NCBI GenBank assembly: GCA_037440405.1
Contig: JBBIUE010000007.1
Coordinates: forward strand, 1-64,000
Source: JANMGV01 sp037440405
GTDB lineage: Bacteria > Planctomycetota > Planctomycetia > Pirellulales > Pirellulaceae
Direction of reading: 5' to 3'
DNA length: 64,000 nucleotides
Positions 29,095 through 38,250 of this stretch are shown piece after piece (positions within the stretch are counted from its first letter, which is position 1; each line of letters starts with the position of its first letter). The notes beneath the pieces are model-generated. The model was not told where the DNA came from and did no database searches. It was given only the letters and a program-made list of their open reading frames with translations. The translations under genes and the position numbers were made by a program.

Positions 29095-30375
29095 ATGCGT
29101 CGGCGCGTTGTGGTCACTGGTATCGGGATGGTCAATCCTCTCGGTTGCGATGTTGAATCCGTCTGGCGAGCATTGCTTGATGGTCAGTCAGCGGTCGGAC
29201 CAATTTCCATCTTTGATGCATCGAACTTTCCAACACGCATCGCTGCTGAAGTGCGTCATTACAGCGTCGCTCAATTCGGTTACGACGAAACGATCTGGGA
29301 GAAACGCGGCAGGCACACACGGTTTGCGATCGGAGCTGCGTCGCAGGCGATTCGCGAATCGGGGATTCTCGAAGAGGGAATCCAACCCGAGCGAATCGGC
29401 GTCTACATGGGAGCCGGCGAAGGAAATCAGGACTTCTATAACTTTACGTCGATGCTGTCCCTTTCGATGACGAGCGGCGAGTTCGAGCTGGCGAAGTATC
29501 TCCACTATGGCCAGAAAATGCTGGATGTTCAATATGAGCTGGAACAGGAACCCAACATGCCTGCAGCACACTTGGCGACACTCTTTGATGCTCAGGGGCC
29601 AAATCTGAATTGTCTGACCGCGTGTGCTGCAAGCAGTCAAGCTGTGGGAGAGGCGACGGAACTCATTCGCTCTGGTGAAGTCGATGCGATGATCGCGGGT
29701 GGAGCGCACAGCATGATTCACCCGTTCGGAGTCACCGGATTCAATCTACTGACCGCTCTCTCGACACGCAATGAAGAGCCTACCAAGGCTTCTCGTCCTT
29801 TCGATCGACTCCGAGACGGCTTTGTCCTGGGTGAAGGTTCGGCGGTCGTGATTCTCGAAGAATACGAGCGCGCAAAAAAGCGAGGTGCTCCAATCTATGG
29901 AGAGGTATTGGGTTACGGCTCGACGGCAGATGCCTACCGAATTACGGATATCCATCCTGAAGGACGCGGCGCTATTGGCTGCATGAAGCTTTCGCTGGAG
30001 GACGCAGGACTCGATCCGTCTCAGATCGGTTACGTCAATGCTCACGGAACCAGCACCAGTGTGAACGATCGCGTCGAAACGGTCGCTTGCAAGAACGTCT
30101 TTGGTGAGCGAGCAAGGCAGGTTCCGGTCTCCAGCACGAAAAGCATGATGGGACATCTCATCGCTGCTGCAGGTGTCACCGAAATGATTGTTTGCCTGTT
30201 GGCCATTCGCGATGGAGTACTACCGCCCACGATTAATCTCGAAAATCCCGACCCCGACTGCGATCTGGATTATATTCCAAATGAGGCTCGCGAATCGAAG
30301 ATTCGATACGCGCTGAATAATAGTTTTGGATTCGGTGGCCAGAACGTAACGCTGGCACTCGGTGGATGTCCGTGA
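29095..30375 (+). CDS. Beta-ketoacyl-ACP synthase, FabF family
   Basis: Condensing enzyme extending an acyl chain with malonyl-ACP. The Cys-His-His triad is complete: Cys177 (LTACAASS), His317 (VNAHGTST) and His354 (SMMGHLIAA). The KS signature GFGGQNV lies at the C-terminus. It is therefore an active synthase, not a chain-length factor. Length 426 is normal. It begins 3 bp after the Tyr-FabZ gene, so the two are likely coupled. As last enzyme of a ZAZF cassette it probably works on the special ACP and not in bulk fatty acid synthesis (inference). Confidence 0.92.
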   Translation: MRRRVVVTGIGMVNPLGCDVESVWRALLDGQSAVGPISIFDASNFPTRIAAEVRHYSVAQFGYDETIWEKRGRHTRFAIGAASQAIRESGILEEGIQPERIGVYMGAGEGNQDFYNFTSMLSLSMTSGEFELAKYLHYGQKMLDVQYELEQEPNMPAAHLATLFDAQGPNLNCLTACAASSQAVGEATELIRSGEVDAMIAGGAHSMIHPFGVTGFNLLTALSTRNEEPTKASRPFDRLRDGFVLGEGSAVVILEEYERAKKRGAPIYGEVLGYGSTADAYRITDIHPEGRGAIGCMKLSLEDAGLDPSQIGYVNAHGTSTSVNDRVETVACKNVFGERARQVPVSSTKSMMGHLIAAAGVTEMIVCLLAIRDGVLPPTINLENPDPDCDLDYIPNEARESKIRYALNNSFGFGGQNVTLALGGCP

Positions 30376-30400
30376 CCTTCTTCCAAGCCTTGGACGTCTC

Positions 30401-30817
30401 ATGTCGATTCCCATTTCCGACCAAACGCTGCAGTCATTCATCGACGAAAGCCTAGCTGCTGAACACGCCGCTCAAATCGAACAGCGGTTGCGATCGGATC
30501 CTGCGCTGGTGGCTCGTTTGGCGCAGTTGCTCGGTGAACGTGACGCTGGAGTTCATACCCTTGGCGAAATCTGGAGGCGGCATCGGCTGACTTGCCCAAC
30601 CCGAGAACAGCTTGGCAGCTACTTGCTGGGCGGTCTCATGACCGAGCAGCGGGAATACATCGAATTCCACTTACAGCGAGTCAGTTGCCGGTACTGCCAC
30701 GCCAACTTGGCGGACTTGCAGAGTTCGAGCACGGAGTCGCCCAGCACTGTTGTCATCCGTCGCCAGCGCTACTTCCAGAGTAGCATTGGCTCGTTGCCGA
30801 AGAACAAGAAGAAATAG
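30401..30817 (+). CDS. Small zinc-finger-like protein after FabF
   Basis: 138 residues from ATG 30401; a GTG-started reading at 30362 would overlap fabF by 14 bp. The middle reads as an acidic helix typical of short anti-sigma-like proteins (FIDESLAAEHAAQIEQRL), then HLQRVSCRYCHANL, an H-x5-C-x2-C pattern like zinc-binding anti-sigma domains, and a basic tail ending in KKK. No membrane segment. Function unknown. It may regulate the cassette or be an independent gene. Confidence 0.65.
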   Translation: MSIPISDQTLQSFIDESLAAEHAAQIEQRLRSDPALVARLAQLLGERDAGVHTLGEIWRRHRLTCPTREQLGSYLLGGLMTEQREYIEFHLQRVSCRYCHANLADLQSSSTESPSTVVIRRQRYFQSSIGSLPKNKKK

Positions 30818-30835
30818 CTTCTCGCTGTCTCGACT

Positions 30836-32026
30836 CTAATTCACGCGATTTCTCGGTGGCGCTGTGATGGCCGAAGGAATCGGTTGTTTGGTCATTGGGG
30901 CATGCTCCTTCCCTTCAGTGGGATGCACTTGGCGATCCGTTCCCCGATGACGCAGACGATGGACCAAGTCGCGAGCGATGCTTTCCAGTTGAGCACTTGT
31001 CCGAGAAAGTCGATTGGCAGGGATGATGGTCAATCGTTCAATGGGTTTCGGAGACGCTCGCCAACTGGCCTTATACTTTTCATCGCCGCGCATGAAGTCG
31101 AAGGTCGATATCCTTCCGATGGCATCTCGAATCAGGTGAGTGTTCAAGGTATGGCCGGGTTCCAGCTCGATCGAACTTGGGCAGATACCAGTTTGATACA
31201 GTCCGAAGTAATCATCTCGTTTCAGAATGAGTGCCACGGCTATCGGTTTGTTACGATAGTTCAAAACGCGAGCTTCGGCAAAGCCTTGATCCAAGAGCGG
31301 AGGAAAGGCGGCATCCAGAAAGGATTGGAACGGTGGGTGATCGAGACAGCCGGACTCCCCCAAGCTGGCACGACGCGCCTGGTGCAATTCGAAAAAGATA
31401 CCGCGCGCCATCGACCACTGATCCGACGTTCGACAGTGCTGAACCTCGAAATCTCCGGCATCCAGCCGTTCCGAGAATTTTTTGACTCGACGCCGGAAAC
31501 TGGGTCCCAAAATTCGAAGGTACTCTTCCCACGTCTTCGGGAGATGTATCTGCCAGCAGTTCTCTTGTGGCTGAGATCGAATCTGAAATTCATCTTTCAT
31601 GAGTGATTCCAGCAATCCGGTCGCCTGAAAGGAATCACGTTGAACTCCTTCGAGATCAATACCTCGAAAAAGCCAACCAGAGTGCTTACGAGAAAGCCGA
31701 CATAAGTAGTCGAGCAGTTCTGATTCGACGATGTCCATCCGTGTGGCATCGCAGAGAATCTCAGCGTAATCACTGCATACTTTTCCTGAACCCAAAAATC
31801 TGAGCGTGACGACGCCCCAGCGGTTGTCCTCGTACCAAGGGGCGATTCCGATGACACTGCCGCAGAGGTCGCGAACCACAACGGTGTGCAACCGATGCCC
31901 AACTCCAAAGGTCTGTTGCCAAGCCGCTAGCCATTCGTAACGGCTCATCGGATGCTTTGCAAGTCGATTCCATTCCTCGCGGATCAGTGCAAGTTGACTC
32001 GGATTGGTTAATACTTCAATCGACAT
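30836..32026 (-). CDS. CelD/BcsL-like GNAT acetyltransferase
   Basis: Double-GNAT protein of about 396 residues in the group annotated as cellulose biosynthesis CelD or FemAB-like. Recognisable parts are NRLAKHP.SRYEWLAAW at the N-terminus, FRRRVKKFSERL in the centre and FDFMRGDEKYKASW near the end. ATG 32026 is taken as start, giving a 19-bp overlap with the upstream acyltransferase gene; a longer reading begins at 32077. It is the last gene of a polysaccharide-modification run. The acyl acceptor is unknown. Confidence 0.82.
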   Translation of the reverse strand: MSIEVLTNPSQLALIREEWNRLAKHPMSRYEWLAAWQQTFGVGHRLHTVVVRDLCGSVIGIAPWYEDNRWGVVTLRFLGSGKVCSDYAEILCDATRMDIVESELLDYLCRLSRKHSGWLFRGIDLEGVQRDSFQATGLLESLMKDEFQIRSQPQENCWQIHLPKTWEEYLRILGPSFRRRVKKFSERLDAGDFEVQHCRTSDQWSMARGIFFELHQARRASLGESGCLDHPPFQSFLDAAFPPLLDQGFAEARVLNYRNKPIAVALILKRDDYFGLYQTGICPSSIELEPGHTLNTHLIRDAIGRISTFDFMRGDEKYKASWRASPKPIERLTIIPANRLSRTSAQLESIARDLVHRLRHRGTDRQVHPTEGKEHAPMTKQPIPSAITAPPRNRVN

Positions 32027-33198
32027 ATCTGATACATTCGTTGGAGATAATGATTCATGTTTTCCAGTTCGTTCCAATCCCTGAGTCGAAGGAAGTGCTT
32101 CTCAAGCAAAAGCCAACTCAATAAAGCGACGAGCCAAGTGAGCGCGAAAAGAGCACAAAAATAGACCAATCCCGATAGCGGCGGTGGAAGACGGAATGCG
32201 GCAGCAATCCACGAAACGCTCACATAGCCGCCAAACAATACCATTAGGGGATTCTGAAAAACGTACATGGCGTAACTGTATTTACCGAAGTGCCTTAGCG
32301 CGGACACCGAGACAAGTCGAGCAACAATACTGCTAGGGCTACTTGTAACGAGCAGCATCAAAGCCAACGCCCACACAATGGCCCCAAGAGTGTGGCCAAT
32401 TGCAAAAACCGATTTTCCCGAAACCGCCAAGGTAATGGTGAGAAAACAAGTTCCGATCAAGCACCAAAATCCACGACTTCGCGCAGACGCGATGGAGGAG
32501 GAGTGCGAGTGGCGAATCCACGCTGCAAGTGCAGAGCCGAGACACAATCCCTCCATGCGAAAGAACGAGAATACATCTGCGGCGACTCGTTGTTCCGTCC
32601 AAACAAGACAGGTTGTTCGCAGCGAGAAGGATATGAATGCGAGGGCCAAGCAATATCGAAATAGTGTTGTTGGACGGAGGAAATAGACAACGAAAGGCCA
32701 AAGCAAATAAAAGTGCTCTTCAACGGCAAGCGACCAGAAATGGTCCATTGCTCCAAAGCACCACTCGTTGACGAGCGACATTTTGAGGTTGGCCAAATAC
32801 GTCCACAAATAGAATTGTTGCCCGTACGCAAGATCGAATTTGGCGGAATCAGCCGCCCAATGCGGGATCACAAAGAGGCATAAGAGGATCGCAGCATAGT
32901 AAAGTGGGAAGATCCGAAGAGTCCTTCGCCAATAGAAGTTCAAAAAAAAATGCTGCCTTCCGACGGCATCCAATAAAATCCCTGTGATTAAGAACCCAGA
33001 GAGGACAAAGAAGAGATCGACTCCTCGTTCGCCGATGCGAAGGAATGGCTCGAGCCTGCTATCCACACCCATCTGTGTTGCAGCATCGCGCCCGAATCGG
33101 AAGAACGTCACCAAAAGGATGGCGATGCCTCGAACACCATCGAGGGCTGGAATGTGCGCTTGCGGAGACCAAAGCATCTTCCCGGGCGACTCGATCAT
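32008..33198 (-). CDS. Acyltransferase 3 family membrane protein (OafA-like)
   Basis: About ten membrane helices over 396 residues. It opens with PALDGVRGIAILLV as in OafA/YrhL O-acyltransferases, with RRTLRIFPLYY in the first loop and WSLAVEEHFYLLWP in the middle. These enzymes move acetyl groups across the membrane onto polysaccharide or lipid acceptors. The conserved His a few residues after the opening motif, usual in the family, reads as Arg34 here (FFRFGRDA). Its ATG overlaps the stop of the deacetylase gene as ATGA, so translation is coupled. Confidence 0.88.
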   Translation of the reverse strand: MIESPGKMLWSPQAHIPALDGVRGIAILLVTFFRFGRDAATQMGVDSRLEPFLRIGERGVDLFFVLSGFLITGILLDAVGRQHFFLNFYWRRTLRIFPLYYAAILLCLFVIPHWAADSAKFDLAYGQQFYLWTYLANLKMSLVNEWCFGAMDHFWSLAVEEHFYLLWPFVVYFLRPTTLFRYCLALAFISFSLRTTCLVWTEQRVAADVFSFFRMEGLCLGSALAAWIRHSHSSSIASARSRGFWCLIGTCFLTITLAVSGKSVFAIGHTLGAIVWALALMLLVTSSPSSIVARLVSVSALRHFGKYSYAMYVFQNPLMVLFGGYVSVSWIAAAFRLPPPLSGLVYFCALFALTWLVALLSWLLLEKHFLRLRDWNELENMNHYLQRMYQICRLKY

Positions 33199-34154
33199 GA
33201 CTTCCTACCAGCCAATTGCGGTGAATCCAAGGAACTTGGGAATCCAGAGATGATGATTGGGAGAATCTTCTCGGTGTCGGGCTCGGTCGCGGAATGCAGC
33301 GGCCTCGGTGGACAACTGTAATAAAAGGGATCGACTTTTCGAAACTTTCGAGGGTCCAAGGTCAGCCAGTTTCTCAATGAAAACAGCCCTTCATCGCCAT
33401 GAATGCGTTTCAGGTGAAACGAGTCACCTGGCAACAGATTCCACGCTCCGTAGGCTGACAAGAACATCGAATATCCTGCGTCCGCAACAGCGTCGATCGC
33501 AGCTTGCGACATGTTCGATGGCATACCGTAAGGAAACGCGAAGGCGCGAACCTCTTGCCCCGTCCAATCCTGGAGTCGCTTCCGACTATCATGAATTTCA
33601 AAGCGAAGCGTTTTCGAATCCCATGCCTTGCCTAGATCCAAGTGGCTATGGGTATGGCCACCAATCTCGAAGTTATGCTCAACCAAGAATCGAAGATCGC
33701 GGAACGTCATGGGTGGAAGAACTTGGTTTCGCTTGGAGTCGTGCGGAAAAGGGCTTCCCGTTTGAATAAACTGCGTGCAAATAAAGAAGGTTGCGGGAAT
33801 TCTGCGATCGATCAATTTCGGCACGGCATGCTCAACGGTTTCGTGGTAACCATCGTCGAAGGTGATCGCCGTTTGTACGCTGGTTCGACTCCCCTTGCAT
33901 TGAGAACGCCATAGGTCGTGCAGAGACACAAGTTCAACCTGTTTCGACAACCATTCCAAATGCGCTTCAAAACCGCGCGTACTGATCGACCATGGGTTCA
34001 TCCGGTTGTTGGCAACGCGATGGTAGAACAGAACAGCGCCTGGCCATGTTTGCCTGAGCTCGAATTCGGTTGCGAGTCTTTTGCGTTCGACTGCGGTTAG
34101 TCGTTCGTAAACACGCCCCAACATTCGTTTCAAGAAATGCACCGGAAAAATCAT
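33195..34154 (-). CDS. Polysaccharide deacetylase (NodB domain)
   Basis: Carbohydrate esterase family 4 fold. Motif 1 is ITFDDGY (general base and metal Asp), motif 2 is GHTHSH with the two metal histidines, and motif 3 is FPYG. Length 319. An amphipathic N-terminus precedes FYHRV; no clear signal peptide, so a cytoplasmic-face or membrane-associated location is possible. It heads the deacetylase, acyltransferase, GNAT run, consistent with tailoring of an exopolysaccharide or capsule by removal of N-acetyl groups. Confidence 0.9.
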   Translation of the reverse strand: MIFPVHFLKRMLGRVYERLTAVERKRLATEFELRQTWPGAVLFYHRVANNRMNPWSISTRGFEAHLEWLSKQVELVSLHDLWRSQCKGSRTSVQTAITFDDGYHETVEHAVPKLIDRRIPATFFICTQFIQTGSPFPHDSKRNQVLPPMTFRDLRFLVEHNFEIGGHTHSHLDLGKAWDSKTLRFEIHDSRKRLQDWTGQEVRAFAFPYGMPSNMSQAAIDAVADAGYSMFLSAYGAWNLLPGDSFHLKRIHGDEGLFSLRNWLTLDPRKFRKVDPFYYSCPPRPLHSATEPDTEKILPIIISGFPSSLDSPQLAGRKS

Positions 34155-34289
34155 GATCTGAGCCCTGGTTGAATGGATTCCAGAAAGCTTAGGTTTGGAA
34201 CCATCGCAACCATTGCTCGTGCGATCTGCAATGATCGTGAAGTTTTCGCGACTTGGTATCGTTTAACGGTTCGAGCGATTCTACCGATC

Positions 34290-36914
34290 TTAACGGGTGC
34301 TCATCGACCGGAGCTTTTTCAGCCGAGGGGACCAAGCTGAGGGCGGATCCGGATGCGTCGCCAAGAGAAAATCAAGAAGTACTGCTGCGTCGGATTGCTT
34401 GCCTGATTCGACGTAGAACTGAGCAGTGCGCAGTCGCATCTCCCACCACCAAGGACTGTTCGCTGGGAGTCCAGCAGCAAGTCGCTGAAGCTGGCTGATC
34501 GCTTGATCGGGCTCGAAATCTCGAACCACCAAACAACCATTGAAAAGTAGAAATTGGTTACGGGGAGACTTGCTGTCGAGCGATGCAAACGGATTTCGTC
34601 CGAGCTCCGCTTTTTCGTGTAGTTGCAGGACGGCATCAAGTATGGTCAACCGCACTTTCAGAATTGCGCCGGAATGGCCTCCCACTGCTGCTGCGTTGGC
34701 CGAATACCTTTTCACAAGCTGTTGCAGCACTGGTAACCAACGCTGGCGCAGGCTCGCCGTTCCATCGAGCACCAAACCGGATATCTGATCAATGACTGCC
34801 AGCTCTAATAGGCAATGCGGCTCGCGCTGATCGCTTGTTAGATGTTCCAGATGCTGTAGATCGGCCTCGTCTGGCTGCGTTCCACGTCGTGCAGAACGCA
34901 ATAGCCTATCCAACAACGTCAAGCGATCGATCGATCGCTTCGTTTGCTCTTCAGACTCGGCGTCATCAAGTTTACCGATGTCGCGAAGTAGAGTCTGCAA
35001 ATCCGTCGTCGCTGGAGTACTTGTCAAAAGACTTGGATCAAGTAGCACCCTCCCTCCGTCGACGCTGAACCAGCGATCGTCGCGTACGAACTCCGGGATG
35101 AGCCGCTGCAATGCCACTCCCAGTGCCTTCGGTCTGGAATGTTCGGCATTCTCGCATGCATCCAACGCCACTCGAACCTCGTTCGTGATAGAAATGACGG
35201 GAGGAGTAGGCGACTCGCATCGAAGCAGCATGGCAAGAAGAGAAAGTCTCGCAAGTGCCCGCTCCAATACTTTTGCATCCGCCGTCTCGGGCAGGACCAA
35301 TGCCTTCAGCCAAAGTCGAGCCGCCGATTCGACATCTCCCTGGCTGAGAAGCAATCGATCAAGATCATGTCGAGCTTTGGTGGCATGATCGTCCGCTGGC
35401 CAAGTTGCGATTTGAGTTTCCAGCAAACTCCGCAATTTCTGTTTTCCCTCTTGGGTAAATGACTCGGATCGACTGATTTGATCCTGTGTTAACCAGATCG
35501 CCATAGCATGGCCAGAACTGGCCTGAGGATGATTGGAATGCCGCACCGAGACGGACGCGAATTTCTCGGAGGCTTGTTCCCATCTTTGTAGTTTTTGTAG
35601 GAGTGATGCGATCTGATAGCCAACCGAGAGAGCTCGTGAATCATTCTGCTCCTGAGCGAGCCATTCTGCTTTGATCAACTTGTCGATCGCTTCTTCGATG
35701 CGATTGGCCGCGAGACACTGCGAGACTTCCACGAATATCAAATCAATGGCCGTCGCTACCCTTGTCGTTGCTGCGGATCGATCATGGGCGGTCCGTCCGG
35801 CAATCACGGCTTCTGCCCGCAACCGCCAATAGTCTCCAAATCGCTCGCCAATCTGATCGCGAATATGGAGTACGGCTGCGAGTCCATCCGAAGACTCTGC
35901 AGAAGCGAATGCTAATTCGATTCTCTCCAATTCCAGGTTGGGATTGGAAAGGTCGCGATCGGACGATTGCAACAATTGTTTAGCCTGCTCCAAATTCCCT
36001 TGCAGCCGAAAACATTCGATTCGCTTGGCTTGAACAGTCGCTAGCAAATCAGGTGTCAGCGGCAGTTTGACCAACGCTTCGAGTCGCTTCTGAGCCTCTT
36101 CCAGCCTTTGAGCGAATACAAGGGCAGTGCAGCGATACAATTCCAAACGAGGCCGCCCAATCCAGTCGAGAGCGATGCGGTGATCAGCATCCTCGATGGC
36201 AGCCAGCATTTCTGCTCCGTAAGCGATAACGTTCGAATCGCCCCGTGGGTATGCCTGAGTCCGAGTCCACAGTGCATCTGCCTTTAACAGTAACCATTCG
36301 TTGTACAACGTTTGAGCTTCGTTGGCGGCGGGCACCCGTTCGCGATCGCGACTCGGACTCGCGGAAAGTGCCAACAGTCGATCCAGCTCCGGACGCCATC
36401 GGTCGCACGCATCGAGAACATCTCGTGCCAAGCCGAGTGCTTGCTCTCGCGAATCGGCACGAGCCGGAGCGGCTAGATAATTCGCGAGTTCTGCGTTCGC
36501 AACGGCGAGACGGGCAACTTGCCATTTCCATTCGATCCACAGCCAACGCCGTTCGTTCCGTTTGTCCTCGCGAAAGTGTTCGGTCGCCCGATCCAGTTCC
36601 TCTAACGAAGTCGCCCTTTGCTCATGAATGTTCGCGGCTTGCTGTCCCAAGCTCTCGATCAACCACATGGTCCAATGGGCGTAGGCGTCGCTACCGGGCG
36701 ATTGTAGCGATTGCTGATGCTTGCAGTGCGCAATGGCCATCCCAAACAGCTTCAATTGCCACATTCGCTTGAGCACGTCGGGCTCGATGAAAGCGGCTTC
36801 ATTGACATATCCCAAGCGAACTCGATCATCGCCGCAAGCGACTGGGGGAATCGCAGCAATGGCAACGAATAGGCAACAGAAGAAACAACGTTTCGAAAAA
36901 CGGATTTGAACCAT
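34290..36914 (-). CDS. Secreted TPR-repeat protein of unknown function
   Basis: 874 residues. A signal peptide (FFCCLFVAIAAIPPVACG) precedes an almost wholly alpha-helical protein with many TPR-like pairs (for example AQKRLEALVKL, LEQAKQLLQSS, RWEQASEKFASV, and SAARLWLKAL near residue 530). No enzymatic motif. Its start lies 15 bp after the UxaE-like gene stop, and it ends 135 bp before the deacetylase start, so it probably shares their transcript. TPR scaffolds of this kind often assist exopolysaccharide export, but here that is inference from position. Confidence 0.8.
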   Translation of the reverse strand: MVQIRFSKRCFFCCLFVAIAAIPPVACGDDRVRLGYVNEAAFIEPDVLKRMWQLKLFGMAIAHCKHQQSLQSPGSDAYAHWTMWLIESLGQQAANIHEQRATSLEELDRATEHFREDKRNERRWLWIEWKWQVARLAVANAELANYLAAPARADSREQALGLARDVLDACDRWRPELDRLLALSASPSRDRERVPAANEAQTLYNEWLLLKADALWTRTQAYPRGDSNVIAYGAEMLAAIEDADHRIALDWIGRPRLELYRCTALVFAQRLEEAQKRLEALVKLPLTPDLLATVQAKRIECFRLQGNLEQAKQLLQSSDRDLSNPNLELERIELAFASAESSDGLAAVLHIRDQIGERFGDYWRLRAEAVIAGRTAHDRSAATTRVATAIDLIFVEVSQCLAANRIEEAIDKLIKAEWLAQEQNDSRALSVGYQIASLLQKLQRWEQASEKFASVSVRHSNHPQASSGHAMAIWLTQDQISRSESFTQEGKQKLRSLLETQIATWPADDHATKARHDLDRLLLSQGDVESAARLWLKALVLPETADAKVLERALARLSLLAMLLRCESPTPPVISITNEVRVALDACENAEHSRPKALGVALQRLIPEFVRDDRWFSVDGGRVLLDPSLLTSTPATTDLQTLLRDIGKLDDAESEEQTKRSIDRLTLLDRLLRSARRGTQPDEADLQHLEHLTSDQREPHCLLELAVIDQISGLVLDGTASLRQRWLPVLQQLVKRYSANAAAVGGHSGAILKVRLTILDAVLQLHEKAELGRNPFASLDSKSPRNQFLLFNGCLVVRDFEPDQAISQLQRLAAGLPANSPWWWEMRLRTAQFYVESGKQSDAAVLLDFLLATHPDPPSAWSPRLKKLRSMSTR

Positions 36915-36929
36915 AAGAACATTCTAGCA

Positions 36930-38180
36930 TCAGCCCAAAAAGAGAGGCTTCAAATGACGGTCAAATAGGTTCGTCGTAACTTGCGAACCGATGATTTCTC
37001 GGTGGGCTGTCGAGAGTTGAGCGAATCTGTCTGCTCGCTTCGCAGCCAGTTTGAATGCCACGTGCAATAGCTGTCGGACATGCGGATTGTACTCTTCGCA
37101 AACTGGATCATGACGAATAATACGTGCCAAACGATGCGATGGCCAGCCCTCGAAGTCATTTGGGGTTGGAAGCCGAGCAATGTCGATATCGAGTACGTTA
37201 GCGTAGGGTAAACATAAATCATCGCGATGAGAAAAAGCATCGCGATAAATTGCTTTCACGAAATCCGCTCCATCGTCGCCTGCTTCGCACAGTCCGATCA
37301 ACTCCTCCAGCCACGTGGTCCCAGCCGTCTTCAAGTGGATGCCTTTTCCACTGTCCCGCAGGCCCTCGCGAATGATCGGATAGAGCGAAAACTTGTCACT
37401 GCCGCTGTGAACACTCAGCTTTAGGTTGTCCGGCAAGCCGAATTGCTCAACGGCGAAAGCGATCACAGCCAAATCATCACGAAATTCCGTGTCAAATTGA
37501 TCGAGGTTGCCGACGAAGTCGATTCCTTTGTTGAATCGACCAGAAAACTTTGGTGCGATCGTTTGAACAGGAACACCCTCGTCGGCTAACGCTGCGAGGA
37601 TCACCAGCAATTGCGCCGGAGTCTGCGGTTCCTCGGTTTCGTCCATGGAGACCTCGACTATAAATGAACCCAGTTCCTTTCGTTCGGCGATGTAGCGGAA
37701 GGTGCGACCGGCTTCTTGAACAGCAGACAAGTATTCGCGCGCGATGGCACGAACTCCTTCGGGAGAAATCTGGATCGGTACCGAGATGCCGGGAACGTCG
37801 ATGCCGTTCTCGAACTCGGTGTGACGTCGGACAAAGCTGTCGATACTTTCAATGCCCGCTGGCTTGCCGATACTCTCAGCTACGTCGATCGTAAAGAAGT
37901 CCGACACCTCCAAGAAACGATCGACTGTCGTTTGCCGAATATGATCAGCATCGATGTGCCATTTGCCAGACCAGCCTGCCTCCAAAACTGCATCGCGAGC
38001 GGATTGCAGTACTTGTGGTGGTTCCGATCCAATCAGCGAATGTTCGCGATTGGATTTGTTCCAAACAGGAGTCACCGAGATACCATGAGACTGCAACTGC
38101 TGAAAGGAACGCAATTGAAACGGAGCTTGCCGACCAAAACGGTCTCCGATTCCAAACGAATATTTATCGAGTTTGAGCAT
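36930..38180 (-). CDS. Tagaturonate epimerase-like protein (UxaE family)
   Basis: 416 residues resembling UxaE of Thermotoga, which epimerises D-tagaturonate to D-fructuronate. The supporting segments are LKLSVHSGSDKFSLYP, WHIDADHI, VEVSMDETEEPQTP and HLKTAGTTWLEE, with conserved His, Asp and Glu that would hold a metal. UxaE belongs to hexuronate catabolism. It is divergent from a deoxy-sugar catabolic run starting 70 bp away, which favours a sugar-acid substrate, though the exact one may differ from tagaturonate. Confidence 0.72.
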   Translation of the reverse strand: MLKLDKYSFGIGDRFGRQAPFQLRSFQQLQSHGISVTPVWNKSNREHSLIGSEPPQVLQSARDAVLEAGWSGKWHIDADHIRQTTVDRFLEVSDFFTIDVAESIGKPAGIESIDSFVRRHTEFENGIDVPGISVPIQISPEGVRAIAREYLSAVQEAGRTFRYIAERKELGSFIVEVSMDETEEPQTPAQLLVILAALADEGVPVQTIAPKFSGRFNKGIDFVGNLDQFDTEFRDDLAVIAFAVEQFGLPDNLKLSVHSGSDKFSLYPIIREGLRDSGKGIHLKTAGTTWLEELIGLCEAGDDGADFVKAIYRDAFSHRDDLCLPYANVLDIDIARLPTPNDFEGWPSHRLARIIRHDPVCEEYNPHVRQLLHVAFKLAAKRADRFAQLSTAHREIIGSQVTTNLFDRHLKPLFLG

Positions 38181-38237
38181 GACGCATGGCCCAGTACCGC
38201 TTCGCGAGCAAAAGCGATATCTTGTTAGCTTTCTGTT

Positions 38238-38243
38238 GGGAGG
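38238..38243 (+). promoter_or_regulatory. Ribosome binding site deciding a GTG start
   Basis: GGGAGG seven bases before the GTG at 38251. The longer open frame starts at a TTG (38173) that would overlap the divergent UxaE-like start, leaving no room for promoters. This site makes GTG 38251 the better start of the epimerase gene. Confidence 0.75.
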
Positions 38244-38250
38244 TCAATCG

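Noticed and set aside
38173..38250. TTG start for the epimerase gene
   Set aside because: It would overlap the divergent UxaE-like start by 8 bp and has no binding site, whereas GTG 38251 has GGGAGG at ideal spacing.
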